Assembly (NCBI GenBank): GCA_022843325.1
Contig: JALHNV010000019.1
Span: 1-46,532 of the forward strand
Source of the DNA: Pseudolabrys sp.
GTDB lineage: Bacteria; Pseudomonadota; Alphaproteobacteria; Rhizobiales; Xanthobacteraceae
Reading direction: 5' to 3'
DNA length: 46,532 nt
The notes beneath the pieces are model-generated. The model did no database searches, was not told the origin of the DNA, and saw only the letters and a program-made list of their open reading frames with translations. Each line of letters opens with the position of its first letter. The stretch's first letter is position 1. This document shows, in pieces, positions 28,994-39,826 of the stretch. Made by a program: the position numbers and the translations under genes.

Positions 28994-29070
28994 ACCGATT
29001 TCCAGCGCCCCGTCGCCGGCGGTGTCTTGACACTGTGCCGCGCCTGCGCCCGAATTGGCCGGGGGATAGC

Positions 29071-30309
29071 ATGACGTGGCGGGGCGTTTTCGTTGTGGCA
29101 GTGCTGTGGGCGGCGGGCGCGGGCGCTTTCGCGGCCGAGGCACCTTCGGCATGCCCGCAGGATCAGGACCGCGCGGCCAGGACGTGGCCCTATGACGCCG
29201 ACGACCCGCAGCGCGATGAGGCGGGCGTCCGCTTCGATCTGGCGGGCGCCTGCGCCGAACTGACCGCGGGCGTCTCCTACACCTACCAGCATTCGAAGAA
29301 ATCGACGTCGGGCCTGCCGGTCATCGTCAATCGCAACGGCACGGTCTCGGACGGCAGCAGTTCAAATTCCGTGTCTGCCAACATCGGGCTGGAAACGGTG
29401 CGCGACACCGCGCTCGGCGAATTCAAGACCACGGTGTCGGCGAACTGGTCGAAGGCGACCGGTGATGACAGCCCGAACGGCACGTTTGCCGTGTCCGGCT
29501 GGAGCGTCGGGCTGGGCGGCCTCACGGTGGGCTATACCGGCACGCTGATGAGCTTCTGGGAGAGCGAATTTCTGTCCACCGCCCATGCGCCGGGCCGATC
29601 CGCCAATACCATCGTCTACGAATACGCCATCAATGACGAAAACACGATCGCAGCCGGGCTGGAATCCAATCTACCCACCACGCCGCAGAGCGTCAGCGGC
29701 CTGAAGAACTTCGCGTTTTCCGATCCGGTCTACACGCTGCGCTGGCGCTATGAAACGGACGTGCTGCGCCTGCATCTGTCCGGCTTGGCGCGACGGGCGG
29801 ATTTCTCAGCCTCGCCGCTGCTGCCGCTGTTTCCCGATACCGCGACGGTGCGCACCGGTTGGGCCGCCAGCCTCGGCGTCGCGGTGCCGACACCGTTTAC
29901 CGGCGAATCCGACGAGATCAGGTTTCAGGCCACCTACGCCGTCGATGCCTCGTCCTATCTCGGGATCAGCACAGATCTTACCACGTACCAGCACACGGTA
30001 CGCAGCCGCGGCCCCACGACCGGGTGGAGCGCGGTCGGTTCGTTTCGCCATGTCTGGTCGGAGCTGTTCGAGTCCAACATTTTCGCCAGCTACCTGGCGT
30101 TGCGCGCCGACCTGCTGCTGGCACGGCCCGAAGCAAGCACGTTCCGCACCGGCGTCAATCTGTACTGGAAGCCCCGGGACAAGGTGAAGTTTGGTGTCGA
30201 ACTGGGCACGGTCGACAGCAGGATTGAGCCGAACGGCGTCCTGGGCATCTTCAACGGCACGAGCGGACGTGCGCTGGTCGGATATATCTCGATGGCGGCC
30301 GAGTTGTAG
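29071..30309 (+). CDS. Divergent Porin_2-like outer-membrane beta-barrel
   Basis: 412 residues from the ATG at 29071, preceded by GGGGGA. Signal peptide about 1-22 (ending AFAAEA). The mature part is a run of alternating amphipathic strands with Gly/Trp/Tyr turns, such as GWSAVGSFRHVWSELFESNIFASY and GVNLYWKPRDKVKFGVELG, resembling rhizobial porins (Porin_2). It lacks the usual FYIPGTDTC-type N-terminal motif and ends in Leu rather than an aromatic residue, so it is a distant member. Predicted passive diffusion channel of the outer membrane. A TTGACA at 29027-29032 could be its -35 element, but no good -10 follows. Confidence 0.65.
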   Translation: MTWRGVFVVAVLWAAGAGAFAAEAPSACPQDQDRAARTWPYDADDPQRDEAGVRFDLAGACAELTAGVSYTYQHSKKSTSGLPVIVNRNGTVSDGSSSNSVSANIGLETVRDTALGEFKTTVSANWSKATGDDSPNGTFAVSGWSVGLGGLTVGYTGTLMSFWESEFLSTAHAPGRSANTIVYEYAINDENTIAAGLESNLPTTPQSVSGLKNFAFSDPVYTLRWRYETDVLRLHLSGLARRADFSASPLLPLFPDTATVRTGWAASLGVAVPTPFTGESDEIRFQATYAVDASSYLGISTDLTTYQHTVRSRGPTTGWSAVGSFRHVWSELFESNIFASYLALRADLLLARPEASTFRTGVNLYWKPRDKVKFGVELGTVDSRIEPNGVLGIFNGTSGRALVGYISMAAEL

Positions 30310-30318
30310 CGAACGCCG

Positions 30319-31389
30319 TCAGGCCACCTGCTGGGCGGTAGGGGAGGCGGAGACCTCCGGATCGGTTTCGCACATCACCCGGTTACGGCCGTGCCGTTTG
30401 GCGGCATAGAGGCAGGCGTCGGTGCGCTCGATGAGCGACTGGACGGTGTCCGACTTGTGCAAGGTCGCGACGCCGATCGAAATCGTGATACGGCCGAGAT
30501 GTTCGCCGGTCGAGCGCTTCATTAGTTCCTTGGTCATCACAGCACGACGAACGTGGTCGGCGACCGTGATCGCCGAGCGCAAGACGGTGTTCGGCAGGAT
30601 GACGGCAAATTCCTCGCCGCCGTAGCGCGCGGCGGTGTCCTGGCCCTTGACGTTCTGCTTCAGCGACAGCGCCACCAGGCGCAACACCTGGTCGCCGGTG
30701 AGATGGCCGAAACTGTCATTGAAATTCTTGAAGTGGTCGATATCGGTCAGCATCAGCGACAACGGCTCGTTGTTGGCGCGGGCCTCGATGATGGCCTCTT
30801 CCAGCGTGGTGTCGAAGAATTTGCGGTTGGCCAATTGGGTCAGCGGATCGGTCAGGCTTTCGGTGCGGACCGTTTCCAGATCTTCCTGCAGGGAGTTGAT
30901 TTCCTGCTTTGACGCGCTCAACCGCTCCTCGAGGGCCTTGTTGGAGACTTCCATCTCCTTGGTCGTCTGCACCAGGCTTTCGACGATGGCGCGCAGACCG
31001 TCGCGGTCCTTCGACTGGACCAGCTTCTCGGACATGCCGGCCAGGCTCTCGGTGTAGCTGCTGGCCGAGCCGGCGGCGGCGTCGATCATCGCCATGACCT
31101 GCTCGATTTCGCCCTTGACGTGGCTGCCGACGGAGTCGATCCGCTCGGTCAGTCGGGCTGGAGACAGGTAGGTCCGATGAATCTTCTCGAGGTCGGCCTC
31201 GGCGAGAGCGCCGCTGCGCTGGAGAGTCTCATTGATGGTTTGATTGAGCGAGGGATGATATCCGGTCGCATAGGCATACCAGATTTCGTAATTGCGGGGT
31301 ATCGCCGCCTGGCCCAGCGCCTTGATCTGGCCGAGAGCAATCTCAGCGAACGCCATCGTGCGTTCGTGCTCATCGGCATGACCCGTCAT
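30319..31389 (-). CDS. GGDEF diguanylate cyclase, soluble
   Basis: 356 residues from the ATG at 31389; an in-frame TTG at 31437 is less likely. The N-terminal half (about 1-170) is helical with no membrane segment, probably a sensory or dimerisation region, and ends in a coiled coil (VSNKALEERLSASKQEINSLQEDLETV). The C-terminal GGDEF domain starts at SLTDPLTQLANRKFF and has an intact active site GGEEF (257-261). It makes cyclic-di-GMP from two GTP. The product-inhibition I-site RxxD is changed to KGQD (248-251), so feedback inhibition may be weakened. Convergent with the porin gene. Confidence 0.92.
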   Translation of the reverse strand: MTGHADEHERTMAFAEIALGQIKALGQAAIPRNYEIWYAYATGYHPSLNQTINETLQRSGALAEADLEKIHRTYLSPARLTERIDSVGSHVKGEIEQVMAMIDAAAGSASSYTESLAGMSEKLVQSKDRDGLRAIVESLVQTTKEMEVSNKALEERLSASKQEINSLQEDLETVRTESLTDPLTQLANRKFFDTTLEEAIIEARANNEPLSLMLTDIDHFKNFNDSFGHLTGDQVLRLVALSLKQNVKGQDTAARYGGEEFAVILPNTVLRSAITVADHVRRAVMTKELMKRSTGEHLGRITISIGVATLHKSDTVQSLIERTDACLYAAKRHGRNRVMCETDPEVSASPTAQQVA

Positions 31390-31569
31390 CGCGAAAGCCC
31401 CAACCAGTGACGTCAAAACCCTGGGAAGCGGACGCAACTGACCCCGCCAGCCCCCGCTGCGTCTACGCCGGCAGGTTAGGGGACGGAAATGAACTGACGG
31501 TAAATTTGCAGCTTGCCGCTGCTACTTTGCAGGCCACCACAACCCGGCGATTGCAAGCCGCCGCCCGTC

Positions 31570-33030
<1,461 letters not shown>

Positions 33031-33219
33031 AAAACCTCTAAAACGGTGCCCGTCTGGGGCCCGCGCCGTTCGGGCAACTCATGTTTCAATGCGCGGGGGA
33101 CGGTCGAATCCGAGTTCAGACCGGTCCCTTGGAACATAGGGCGGCAAGTGCCAAAGTCAATGCTGCGGCAGTGCAATAAGTCCTTTAATTCTTAATCTTT
33201 TCGACGCTGGAGTGTCATC

Positions 33220-33921
33220 ATGGCGCAATCTTTACCCCTGGTTCTGGTCCCCGGCCTGCTGTGCAGCGCCCGCCTGTATCTGCCGCAAATTGCGGCGCTC
33301 TGGCCGCAGGGACCGGTGACCGTGGCCGATCATCGCCGCGACGACACGGTTGACGCGATTGCCGCGCGCATCCTCGCCAGTGCGCCGCCGCGCTTCGCGC
33401 TCGCCGGGCTCTCGATGGGCGGCTACATCGCGCTGAACGTTCTGAAGCTTGCGCCCGATCGGGTGACGAAACTGGCGCTGCTCGACACCTCGGCGCGGCC
33501 CGATCTGCCCGAACAAAAGGCAGGACGTGAAAAATTTATCGCCATGGCTGAAGCGGGCAAGTTGATGGACGTGGTCGAGACGCTGACGCCGAAGTTTCTC
33601 CATCGCAACCGGCACGGCGACGAAGCGCTCAAGCGCGTGGTGCGCGAGATGGCGGCTGAGACGGGGACCGAGGCTTTCGTGCGCCAGCAGAAGGCCATCA
33701 TGTCACGTCCGGACTCGCGGCCGCTGCTTGCGACGATCCGTTGTCCGACGCTGGTGCTGGTCGGCGAGGGCGACGAACTGACGCCGCCCGAGCTGTCGAA
33801 AGAGATCGCTGCCGGCATTGCCGGTTCGCGTCTCGTGACGGTGCCGGACTGCGGTCACCTGTCGACCATTGAGCAGCCGGACGCTGTGAACGCGGCGATG
33901 AACGATTGGCTCGCCGCATGA
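33220..33921 (+). CDS. Alpha/beta hydrolase
   Basis: 233 residues. Classical alpha/beta hydrolase: LPLVLVPGLLCSARLY oxyanion region, nucleophile S65 in LAGLSMGGYIAL, acid in LVGEGDELTPPELS and His in DCGHLSTIEQPDAVN. Similar enzymes are annotated as esterases or lactonases; the substrate is not predictable. The stop overlaps the next ATG by 4 bases (ATGA), so the two form a bicistronic unit. Confidence 0.88.
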   Translation: MAQSLPLVLVPGLLCSARLYLPQIAALWPQGPVTVADHRRDDTVDAIAARILASAPPRFALAGLSMGGYIALNVLKLAPDRVTKLALLDTSARPDLPEQKAGREKFIAMAEAGKLMDVVETLTPKFLHRNRHGDEALKRVVREMAAETGTEAFVRQQKAIMSRPDSRPLLATIRCPTLVLVGEGDELTPPELSKEIAAGIAGSRLVTVPDCGHLSTIEQPDAVNAAMNDWLAA

Positions 33922-34424
33922 TCGGCCGCAAGGAGACGGTATCATCAAGCGATACCCCCGGCGTTATCGCGCCGCCGCCGTTGATCGCGCTGGCGGCAAT
34001 CGTTCTGGGCCTGCTGCTCGACTGGCTGTTGCCCGCTTACGTGCTGACGGTGCTGCTGCCGTTCGGCTTTCGCCTGACCGTTGGGCTGGTCTTGATCGGC
34101 GTCGGGCTCGCGCTGGGCATTGCTGCGATCCGGCAATTTCGCGCGCACCGCACTCATGTCGAACCCTGGAAGCCGTCGACGGCAATGGTGACCACCGGCG
34201 TTTTCGCCTGGCTGCGCAACCCCATGTATATCGGCATCGCCATGAGCCTTGCGGGCCTGTCGATCCTGCTGGCATCGGACTGGATGCTGGTGATGACCAT
34301 CCTGTTCATGCCGGTCATTCATGTCGGCGTGGTGCGGCGGGAGGAGCGCTATCTGACGGCCAGGTTCGGCGAGCCGTACCGGCTCTACCTCGCACGTGTA
34401 CCGCGATACGGCTGGCCGTTGTAG
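33918..34424 (+). CDS. Membrane methyltransferase, ICMT/PEMT-like
   Basis: 168 residues from the ATG at 33918 inside the upstream stop. Four hydrophobic segments (about 16-35, 45-65, 90-110 and 118-135). The C-terminal signature GVFAWLRNPMYIGIAMSLAG and REERYLTARFGEPYRLYLARVPRYG is that of isoprenylcysteine or phospholipid methyltransferase-like membrane proteins using S-adenosylmethionine. Bacterial members have mostly unknown acceptors. Coupled to the hydrolase before it, suggesting a shared small-molecule or lipid substrate; inference only. Confidence 0.85.
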   Translation: MIGRKETVSSSDTPGVIAPPPLIALAAIVLGLLLDWLLPAYVLTVLLPFGFRLTVGLVLIGVGLALGIAAIRQFRAHRTHVEPWKPSTAMVTTGVFAWLRNPMYIGIAMSLAGLSILLASDWMLVMTILFMPVIHVGVVRREERYLTARFGEPYRLYLARVPRYGWPL

Positions 34425-34440
34425 CCGTCGCTATTTGCCC

Positions 34441-34469
34441 GTCGCACGGCTTCGCGTATACCGTGCGGC
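34441..34469. promoter_or_regulatory. Inverted repeat upstream of pobA
   Basis: GTCGCACGG (34441-34449), an 11-base spacer containing TTCGCGTATA, and CCGTGCGGC (34461-34469): a 9-bp stem with one G-T pair. It ends 15 bases before the pobA ATG, next to the Shine-Dalgarno GGAGG (34474-34478). It could be an operator, a hairpin over the ribosome site, or a terminator for the upstream pair; there is no T-run, which weakens the last option. Confidence 0.4.
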
Positions 34470-34484
34470 CCGGGGAGGAAACAC

Positions 34485-35663
34485 ATGTTGCGGACTCAAG
34501 TCGGAATCGTTGGCTGCGGGCCCGCGGGCCTGATGCTGTCGCACCTTCTGCATCTGGCCGGGATCGAATCGATCATCATCGAGAACCGAAGCCGCGAGTA
34601 TTGCGAAAACCGCATCCGCGCCGGGCTGATCGAGCAGTGGGTGATTGATCTGCTGAAGGATACCGGCGTCGGCGAACGCATGCAGCGCGAAGCCATGTTT
34701 CACAGCGGCATCCATCTGAATTTTTCCGGCGGCCTGCATTACCTGAATTTCAAGGACCTGGTCGGCCGCAGCGTCGCGATCTACGGCCAGCAGGAAATCG
34801 TCAAGGATCTGATCGGGCACCGGCTCGCGGACGGCGGACAAATCCTGTTCGAGGTGTCCGACACCAGCGTGCACGATATCGATGGCAAGGCGCCGAAAAT
34901 CCGCTTCAAGCACGACGGTGCGGCGCAGGAGATCGCCTGCGATTTCATCGGCGGCTGTGACGGCTTTCACGGCGTTTGCCGGCCGGCGATCCCCGAAGGC
35001 GTGCTGACCACCTATGACCGCGAATACCCTTTCGGCTGGCTTGGCATCCTCTCGGAGTCGCCACCGCCGGATGACGAGCTGATCTATTCGTACCACGACC
35101 GCGGCTTCGCGCTGTACACCATGCGCTCTGCGTCGCTGGCGCGGCTGTATTTCCAGTGCGCGCCCGACGAGGATATTGAGAAGTGGCCGGATGCGCGCAT
35201 CTGGGAGGAACTGCACAAGCGGCTGGGCGGCGTGCGTAAACTGCAGGAGGGCAAGGTCCTGCAGAAGGGCGTGACGCCGATGCGCAGCTTCGTCACCGAG
35301 CCGATGCAGCACGGCCGTTTGTTCCTCGCCGGCGACAGCGCCCACATCGTGCCGCCGACCGGCGCCAAGGGCATGAACCTCGCCTTCGCTGACGTGCGCA
35401 TGCTGTCGCGCGCGGTGGCCGAGTACTACAAAACCGGCCGGACGGAAAAGCTCGACGGCTATTCCCAGGCGGTTCTGCCGCGCATCTGGAAGGGCCAGCG
35501 CTTCTCCTGGTGGATGACGTCGCTGTTGCATCATTTCCCCAACGAGAATGCGTTCGACCGCCGCCGCCAGATTGCGGAACTGGATTACCTCACCAGTTCG
35601 CGCGCGGCGGCGACAACGCTCGCTGAGAATTATTCCGGGCTGCCGATCGACGAGTGCGGTTAA
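34485..35663 (+). CDS. pobA: 4-hydroxybenzoate 3-monooxygenase
   Basis: 392 residues, flavin (FAD) monooxygenase that turns 4-hydroxybenzoate into protocatechuate using NAD(P)H and O2, feeding the beta-ketoadipate pathway. FAD motif VGIVGCGPAGLML at the N-terminus, substrate and FAD regions ENRIRAGLIEQ and CDGFHGVCRPAIP, and the strongly conserved FVTEPMQHGRLFLAGDSAHIVPPTGAKGMNLAFADV. WKGQRFSWWMTSLLH near the C-terminus is also PobA-specific. No pca genes or pobR-type regulator are adjacent, so regulation is probably in trans. Confidence 0.96.
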   Translation: MLRTQVGIVGCGPAGLMLSHLLHLAGIESIIIENRSREYCENRIRAGLIEQWVIDLLKDTGVGERMQREAMFHSGIHLNFSGGLHYLNFKDLVGRSVAIYGQQEIVKDLIGHRLADGGQILFEVSDTSVHDIDGKAPKIRFKHDGAAQEIACDFIGGCDGFHGVCRPAIPEGVLTTYDREYPFGWLGILSESPPPDDELIYSYHDRGFALYTMRSASLARLYFQCAPDEDIEKWPDARIWEELHKRLGGVRKLQEGKVLQKGVTPMRSFVTEPMQHGRLFLAGDSAHIVPPTGAKGMNLAFADVRMLSRAVAEYYKTGRTEKLDGYSQAVLPRIWKGQRFSWWMTSLLHHFPNENAFDRRRQIAELDYLTSSRAAATTLAENYSGLPIDECG

Positions 35664-35751
35664 AGCGTCGCATGCCGGAGTATTGATTGCCGGTGCGCCT
35701 CACGCTGCTATGCTCGGGCCCGGTGTTTGAATCGGGTGGAGCGGCGAAGTC

Positions 35752-36213
35752 ATGCGAATTGCGGCGCTGGTGGCGATGGCGGCCATTGTCCTGATGCCGA
35801 ATTTGCCCTCCGCCGCCGACCCGGTTCCGATGGAAGCCGTGTTCACAGAGATGGGGCTGTTCGGCCACTGGGCGCTGGATTGCGCCGGGCCTCCCTCATT
35901 GGCCAATCCGCATGTCCGGATAGCAACACCGGAGCCGGGGGAGGTGGAGGAAGTCCACGAGCACGGTCTGGAGTTCTCGGCCAACCGCTACCGGATCTTG
36001 TCGGCGGAACGCGTGGGTGAGGATCGCCTGCAAATCACGGCGATTTTCCAGCCCGGAACCGACACCTCACAATTGCAAACGCTGGCGTTCCAGGTCGGCC
36101 GCGGCACCCGCCGCACGCTGTTCAACCAGCCGGACGGGGCGGCGGTCCGCGTGAGGGATGGGGTCGTCGTCGCCAACGGCCGCCGGACGCCGCTGCTCAA
36201 GAAGTGCGACTAG
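35752..36213 (+). CDS. Secreted protein of unknown function
   Basis: 153 residues. A clear Sec signal peptide (about 1-22, cleavage near PSAADP). The mature protein has two Cys (in LDCAGPPS near the start and KKCD at the very end) that could form a disulfide linking the termini. Sequence GLFGHWALDCAGPPSLANPHVRIATP looks conserved in style with small periplasmic proteins of Bradyrhizobium relatives. I do not recognise a domain and give no function. Convergent with parE. Confidence 0.7.
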   Translation: MRIAALVAMAAIVLMPNLPSAADPVPMEAVFTEMGLFGHWALDCAGPPSLANPHVRIATPEPGEVEEVHEHGLEFSANRYRILSAERVGEDRLQITAIFQPGTDTSQLQTLAFQVGRGTRRTLFNQPDGAAVRVRDGVVVANGRRTPLLKKCD

Positions 36214-36246
36214 CCACTCGATCGGCCGCGTGCCGTTCCCGGCGGT

Positions 36247-38334
36247 TCACACGTCCAGCATTTCCTCGGCGGCGAATTCGGCCCGCTCCTGGATGAAATC
36301 AAAGCGCGCCTCGGCCTTGGTGCCCATCAGCCGTTCGACCGCGCCGGAAGTCGCCTTGGCGTCGGCTTCGACCAGCATCACCCGCAGCAGCGTGCGCTTG
36401 GACGGGTCCATGGTGGTTTCCTTCAATTGCGCCGCCATCATCTCGCCGAGGCCTTTGAAGCGGGACACCTCGACCTTGGCATTGGCGTTGAACTGGCTCT
36501 TCAGCAGTTCGGCTTTGTGGGCGTCATTGCGCGCGTACATGATCTTGCCGCCGTGCTGCAGCCGGAACAGCGGCGGCACCGCCAGATAGAGCCGGCCGGC
36601 GTCGATCAGACCCTTCATCTGACGGTAGAAGAACGTGATCAGCAGCGAGGCGATGTGCGCGCCGTCGACGTCGGCGTCGGTCATGATGATGACCTTCTCG
36701 TAGCGCAGGTCCTTGGCGTCGAAGCTGGCGCCGGTGCCGCAGCCGAGCGCCTGGATCAGGTCGGAGAGCTGCGCGTTCTGCGCCAGCTTGTCCTTGCCGG
36801 CGGAGGCAACGTTGAGGATTTTTCCGCGCAGCGGCAGGATCGCCTGATTGCGGCGGTCGCGCGCCTGCTTGGCGCTGCCGCCGGCCGAGTCACCTTCGAC
36901 GATGAAGATCTCCGAGCCTTCGGAGGCCGAGCTCGAGCAGTCGGCCAGCTTGCCGGGCAGGCGCAGCTTGCGCACCGCCGACTTGCGGGCGATGTCCTTT
37001 TCCTGCCGCCGGCGCAGACGGTCCTCGGCGCGCTCGATGACGAAATCCAGGAGCTTATTGGCCTGCATCGGGTTGCCCGACAGCCAGTGATCGAACGGGT
37101 CCTTGATGGCCTGTTCGACGATCTTCTGCGCTGCCGCGGTGGCCAGGCGGTCCTTGGTCTGGCCCTGGAATTCCGGCTCGCGCACGAACACCGACAGCAT
37201 GCAGCCGACGCCGACCATCAGGTCTTCGCTGGTGACGATGCCGGCGCGCTTCTCCTGGCCGACGCGGGCGGCATGGTCCTTCAGACCGCGCAGCAGCGCG
37301 GTACGCAGCCCGGATTCGTGGGTGCCGCCATCCGGAGTCGGGATGGTGTTGCAGTACGACTGAAGAAATCCGTCCTGGTCGGCGGTCCAGGCGACCGCCC
37401 ATTCGACCGCGCCATGGCGGCCGGTCTTGCCGGAGGTGCCGGTAAAAATATCGGGATGCACCAGCGTGGCGCCGGTCAGATTGGCGCCGAGATAGTCCTT
37501 GAGCCCCTGGGCGAAGTGGAAGGTCGCTTTCTCCGGCACATCGTCGACGCCGCGCAGCAATTCCGGCGCGCAGTGCCAGCGGATCTCGACGCCGGCATAG
37601 AGGTAGGCCTTGGAGCGCGCCATCTTGAACACGCGCTCAGGCCTGAAGGCGGCCTTCGGCCCGAAAATCTGGGCGTCGGGGCGGAAACGGATCCTGGTGC
37701 CGCGGCGGTTCGGCACGCGACCGGCTTTCTCCAGCCTGCCTTTCGGAATGCCGCGCTCAAACACCATCTTGTAGAGCTGCTGCTCGCGCGCAACCTCGAC
37801 CTCCATGCGCTCCGACAGCGCATTGGCGACCGACACGCCAACGCCGTGCAGGCCGCCGGAAGTCTCGTAGACCTTGGAGTCGAATTTGCCGCCGGCGTGC
37901 AGCGTGCACATGATGACTTCGAGCGCCGACTTGTTCTTGAACTTCGGGTGCGGATCGATCGGGATGCCGCGGCCGTTGTCGGTGATGCTGATGAAGCCGT
38001 CGGCTTCCAGCTCGACCTCGATCCAGTCGGCGTGGCCGGCCAGCGCCTCGTCCATCGAGTTGTCGATCACCTCGGCGAACAGGTGGTGCAACGCCTTTTC
38101 GTCGGTGCCGCCGATATACATGCCGGGACGGCGGCGCACCGGCTCCAGGCCCTCGAGAACCTCGATGTCCTTGGCGGTGTAGCCGGCTTCGGCGCTGGAA
38201 CCACGCGAGGGCTTGGCCTTGGGCGCAGCCGGCTTCGGCGCACTGCGGGTATCGGTCTTGCCGCCCCGCGGTGCCGGCGCCTCGAACAGATCGGGCTGTG
38301 GAAGGGCTTTTTTCGTGGTCGCGGACTTTGCCAT
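36247..38334 (-). CDS. parE: DNA topoisomerase IV subunit B
   Basis: 695 residues from the ATG at 38334 (MAKSATTKKALPQPDLF); the ATG at 38373 lacks a Shine-Dalgarno sequence. GHKL ATPase domain (EVIDNSMDEALAG, DNGRGIPIDPHP, GGLHGVGVSVANAL), a transducer, then TOPRIM (EIFIVEGDSAGGSAKQARDR, MTDADVDGAHI) and a C-terminal GLGEMMAAQLKETTMDP. The short C-terminal region without a GyrB insert, and the N-terminal extension with Pro/Lys, identify ParE rather than GyrB. With ParC it decatenates daughter chromosomes. Confidence 0.95.
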   Translation of the reverse strand: MAKSATTKKALPQPDLFEAPAPRGGKTDTRSAPKPAAPKAKPSRGSSAEAGYTAKDIEVLEGLEPVRRRPGMYIGGTDEKALHHLFAEVIDNSMDEALAGHADWIEVELEADGFISITDNGRGIPIDPHPKFKNKSALEVIMCTLHAGGKFDSKVYETSGGLHGVGVSVANALSERMEVEVAREQQLYKMVFERGIPKGRLEKAGRVPNRRGTRIRFRPDAQIFGPKAAFRPERVFKMARSKAYLYAGVEIRWHCAPELLRGVDDVPEKATFHFAQGLKDYLGANLTGATLVHPDIFTGTSGKTGRHGAVEWAVAWTADQDGFLQSYCNTIPTPDGGTHESGLRTALLRGLKDHAARVGQEKRAGIVTSEDLMVGVGCMLSVFVREPEFQGQTKDRLATAAAQKIVEQAIKDPFDHWLSGNPMQANKLLDFVIERAEDRLRRRQEKDIARKSAVRKLRLPGKLADCSSSASEGSEIFIVEGDSAGGSAKQARDRRNQAILPLRGKILNVASAGKDKLAQNAQLSDLIQALGCGTGASFDAKDLRYEKVIIMTDADVDGAHIASLLITFFYRQMKGLIDAGRLYLAVPPLFRLQHGGKIMYARNDAHKAELLKSQFNANAKVEVSRFKGLGEMMAAQLKETTMDPSKRTLLRVMLVEADAKATSGAVERLMGTKAEARFDFIQERAEFAAEEMLDV

Positions 38335-38441
38335 GGAAACCTGTCGACGAATGGAACCTGCGAAGCGAATCAACAGCCGCCACTATGCCATGAAGGGCAA
38401 AGCGGCGGCGGCGATAGGCGCGGTGTTCGGGGAAGCGTCGT

Positions 38442-39806
38442 CTAAAGGCTGGGCAGGAAGGTGGCAAGCTGCGGGAATACCGCCAGCGCGAAGACCACGG
38501 ACAGCAGAATGGCGACATAGGGCAGGGCGCCCCAGAAAATCTCCGAAAGCTTGACGTCGGGGTCGGGCACAGCGGCCTTCACCGTGAACACCAGGATGCC
38601 GAACGGCGGGGTCAGGAGGCCGGTCTCGATGGCCAGGATGCCCATGATGGCGAAGGCGAGCGGATCGAAGCCGAGGGCGGCTGCGATCGGCGCGAAGATC
38701 GGCACCGTCAGCAGGATGATGGAGATCGAGTCGATCAGGCAGCCGAGCACCACCCAGATGGCGATCATCACGGCGAGGATGCCCCAGGTGCCGGCGCCGG
38801 TCGCCAGCAGGAATTCCTTGGCGGCATCGGTGAAGCCGGTCATCGACAGCACGCGCGCATAGAGCTGGGCGCAGAACAACAGCAGCAGCAGCGGACCGGA
38901 GGTGCGGCCGACGTCGAGGACGACCTGCCAGACTTCGCGGGGCGTGATCCCCTTGATTAAGGCCAGGATGAGCGCACCGACTGCACCGATGCCGGCGCCT
39001 TCGGTCGGGGTGCAGATTCCCAGCCAGATCGAGCCCAGCGTACCGACAATGAGGCCGATCACCAGCAAGGTGCTGATCAGCATCGAACGGAATTCGGCCT
39101 CCGTCGGCTCAACCGGCGGCGGAAACGGCGATGCCGTCACATCGGCGCTCAGCGCGCTGCCGCGGCGCGAGACATGGCTCTCGCCGACCAGTTCCGGCTT
39201 GAGCTTCGCCGCGATGACGACGTAGGCAACCATGCCGCCGGCCGCGAGCAATCCCGGGATCACGCCGGCCAGAAACAGCTGGCCGATCGAAATTTCAGTG
39301 AGCACGCACCAGACGATCATCAGCACCGAAGGCGGGATCAGCATGCCAAGGCAGGCGCTCCCCGCGACCGAACCGAGCGCGAAGTCGCGGCGGTAGCCGT
39401 AGCGCCGCATTTCCGGGTAGGCGATGCGGGAGAAGGCGGCGGCGGCGGCGATGCTGACGCCGGTGACGAAGCCGAACAGGGCATTGGCGACGATGGTGGC
39501 GGCGGCAAGCCGGCCCGGCAGCCATTTGCTGGCGCGGTTGGCGAGCGTGTAGAGGTCGCGCGCCGCCCCGCATTTGGCCAGGAAGTCGCCCATCAGGATG
39601 AAGAGAGGGATGACGGCAAAGACGTAGTCGCGCAGCGCCTCGTAAGCGGTGTTGGCGATGAACGTGCGCACCGTCTCGATGTCGCCGGTCATCAGGTAGA
39701 TGCCGAGCGCGGCGGTGATGCCGAGCGCGATGGCGATGTGCACGCCGGCAAAGACGAGGCCGAGCACGACCACCACAATGGCAATCATATCGAAATGGTC
39801 GAGCAT
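38442..39806 (-). CDS. TRAP transporter large permease (DctM family)
   Basis: 454 residues, about 12 hydrophobic segments with the DctM signatures FILMGDFLAKCGAARDLY, GSVAGSACLGMLIPPSVLMIVW, LGICTPTEGAGIGAVGALILAL and GLLTPPFGILVFTVKA. It is the sodium-coupled transport subunit. A longer cytoplasmic loop (about 205-240) is typical of one DctM subgroup. Lies 20 bp downstream of the small permease gene and is the last gene of the three-gene operon. Confidence 0.94.
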   Translation of the reverse strand: MLDHFDMIAIVVVVLGLVFAGVHIAIALGITAALGIYLMTGDIETVRTFIANTAYEALRDYVFAVIPLFILMGDFLAKCGAARDLYTLANRASKWLPGRLAAATIVANALFGFVTGVSIAAAAAFSRIAYPEMRRYGYRRDFALGSVAGSACLGMLIPPSVLMIVWCVLTEISIGQLFLAGVIPGLLAAGGMVAYVVIAAKLKPELVGESHVSRRGSALSADVTASPFPPPVEPTEAEFRSMLISTLLVIGLIVGTLGSIWLGICTPTEGAGIGAVGALILALIKGITPREVWQVVLDVGRTSGPLLLLLFCAQLYARVLSMTGFTDAAKEFLLATGAGTWGILAVMIAIWVVLGCLIDSISIILLTVPIFAPIAAALGFDPLAFAIMGILAIETGLLTPPFGILVFTVKAAVPDPDVKLSEIFWGALPYVAILLSVVFALAVFPQLATFLPSL

Positions 39807-39826
39807 GACGCGGGCTTCTCTGTTTA

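Noticed and set aside
36427..38445. A 672-codon open frame antisense to parE
   Set aside because: High-GC codon bias on the parE strand opens the antisense frame; it has no family motifs or ribosome site, and parE is certain.
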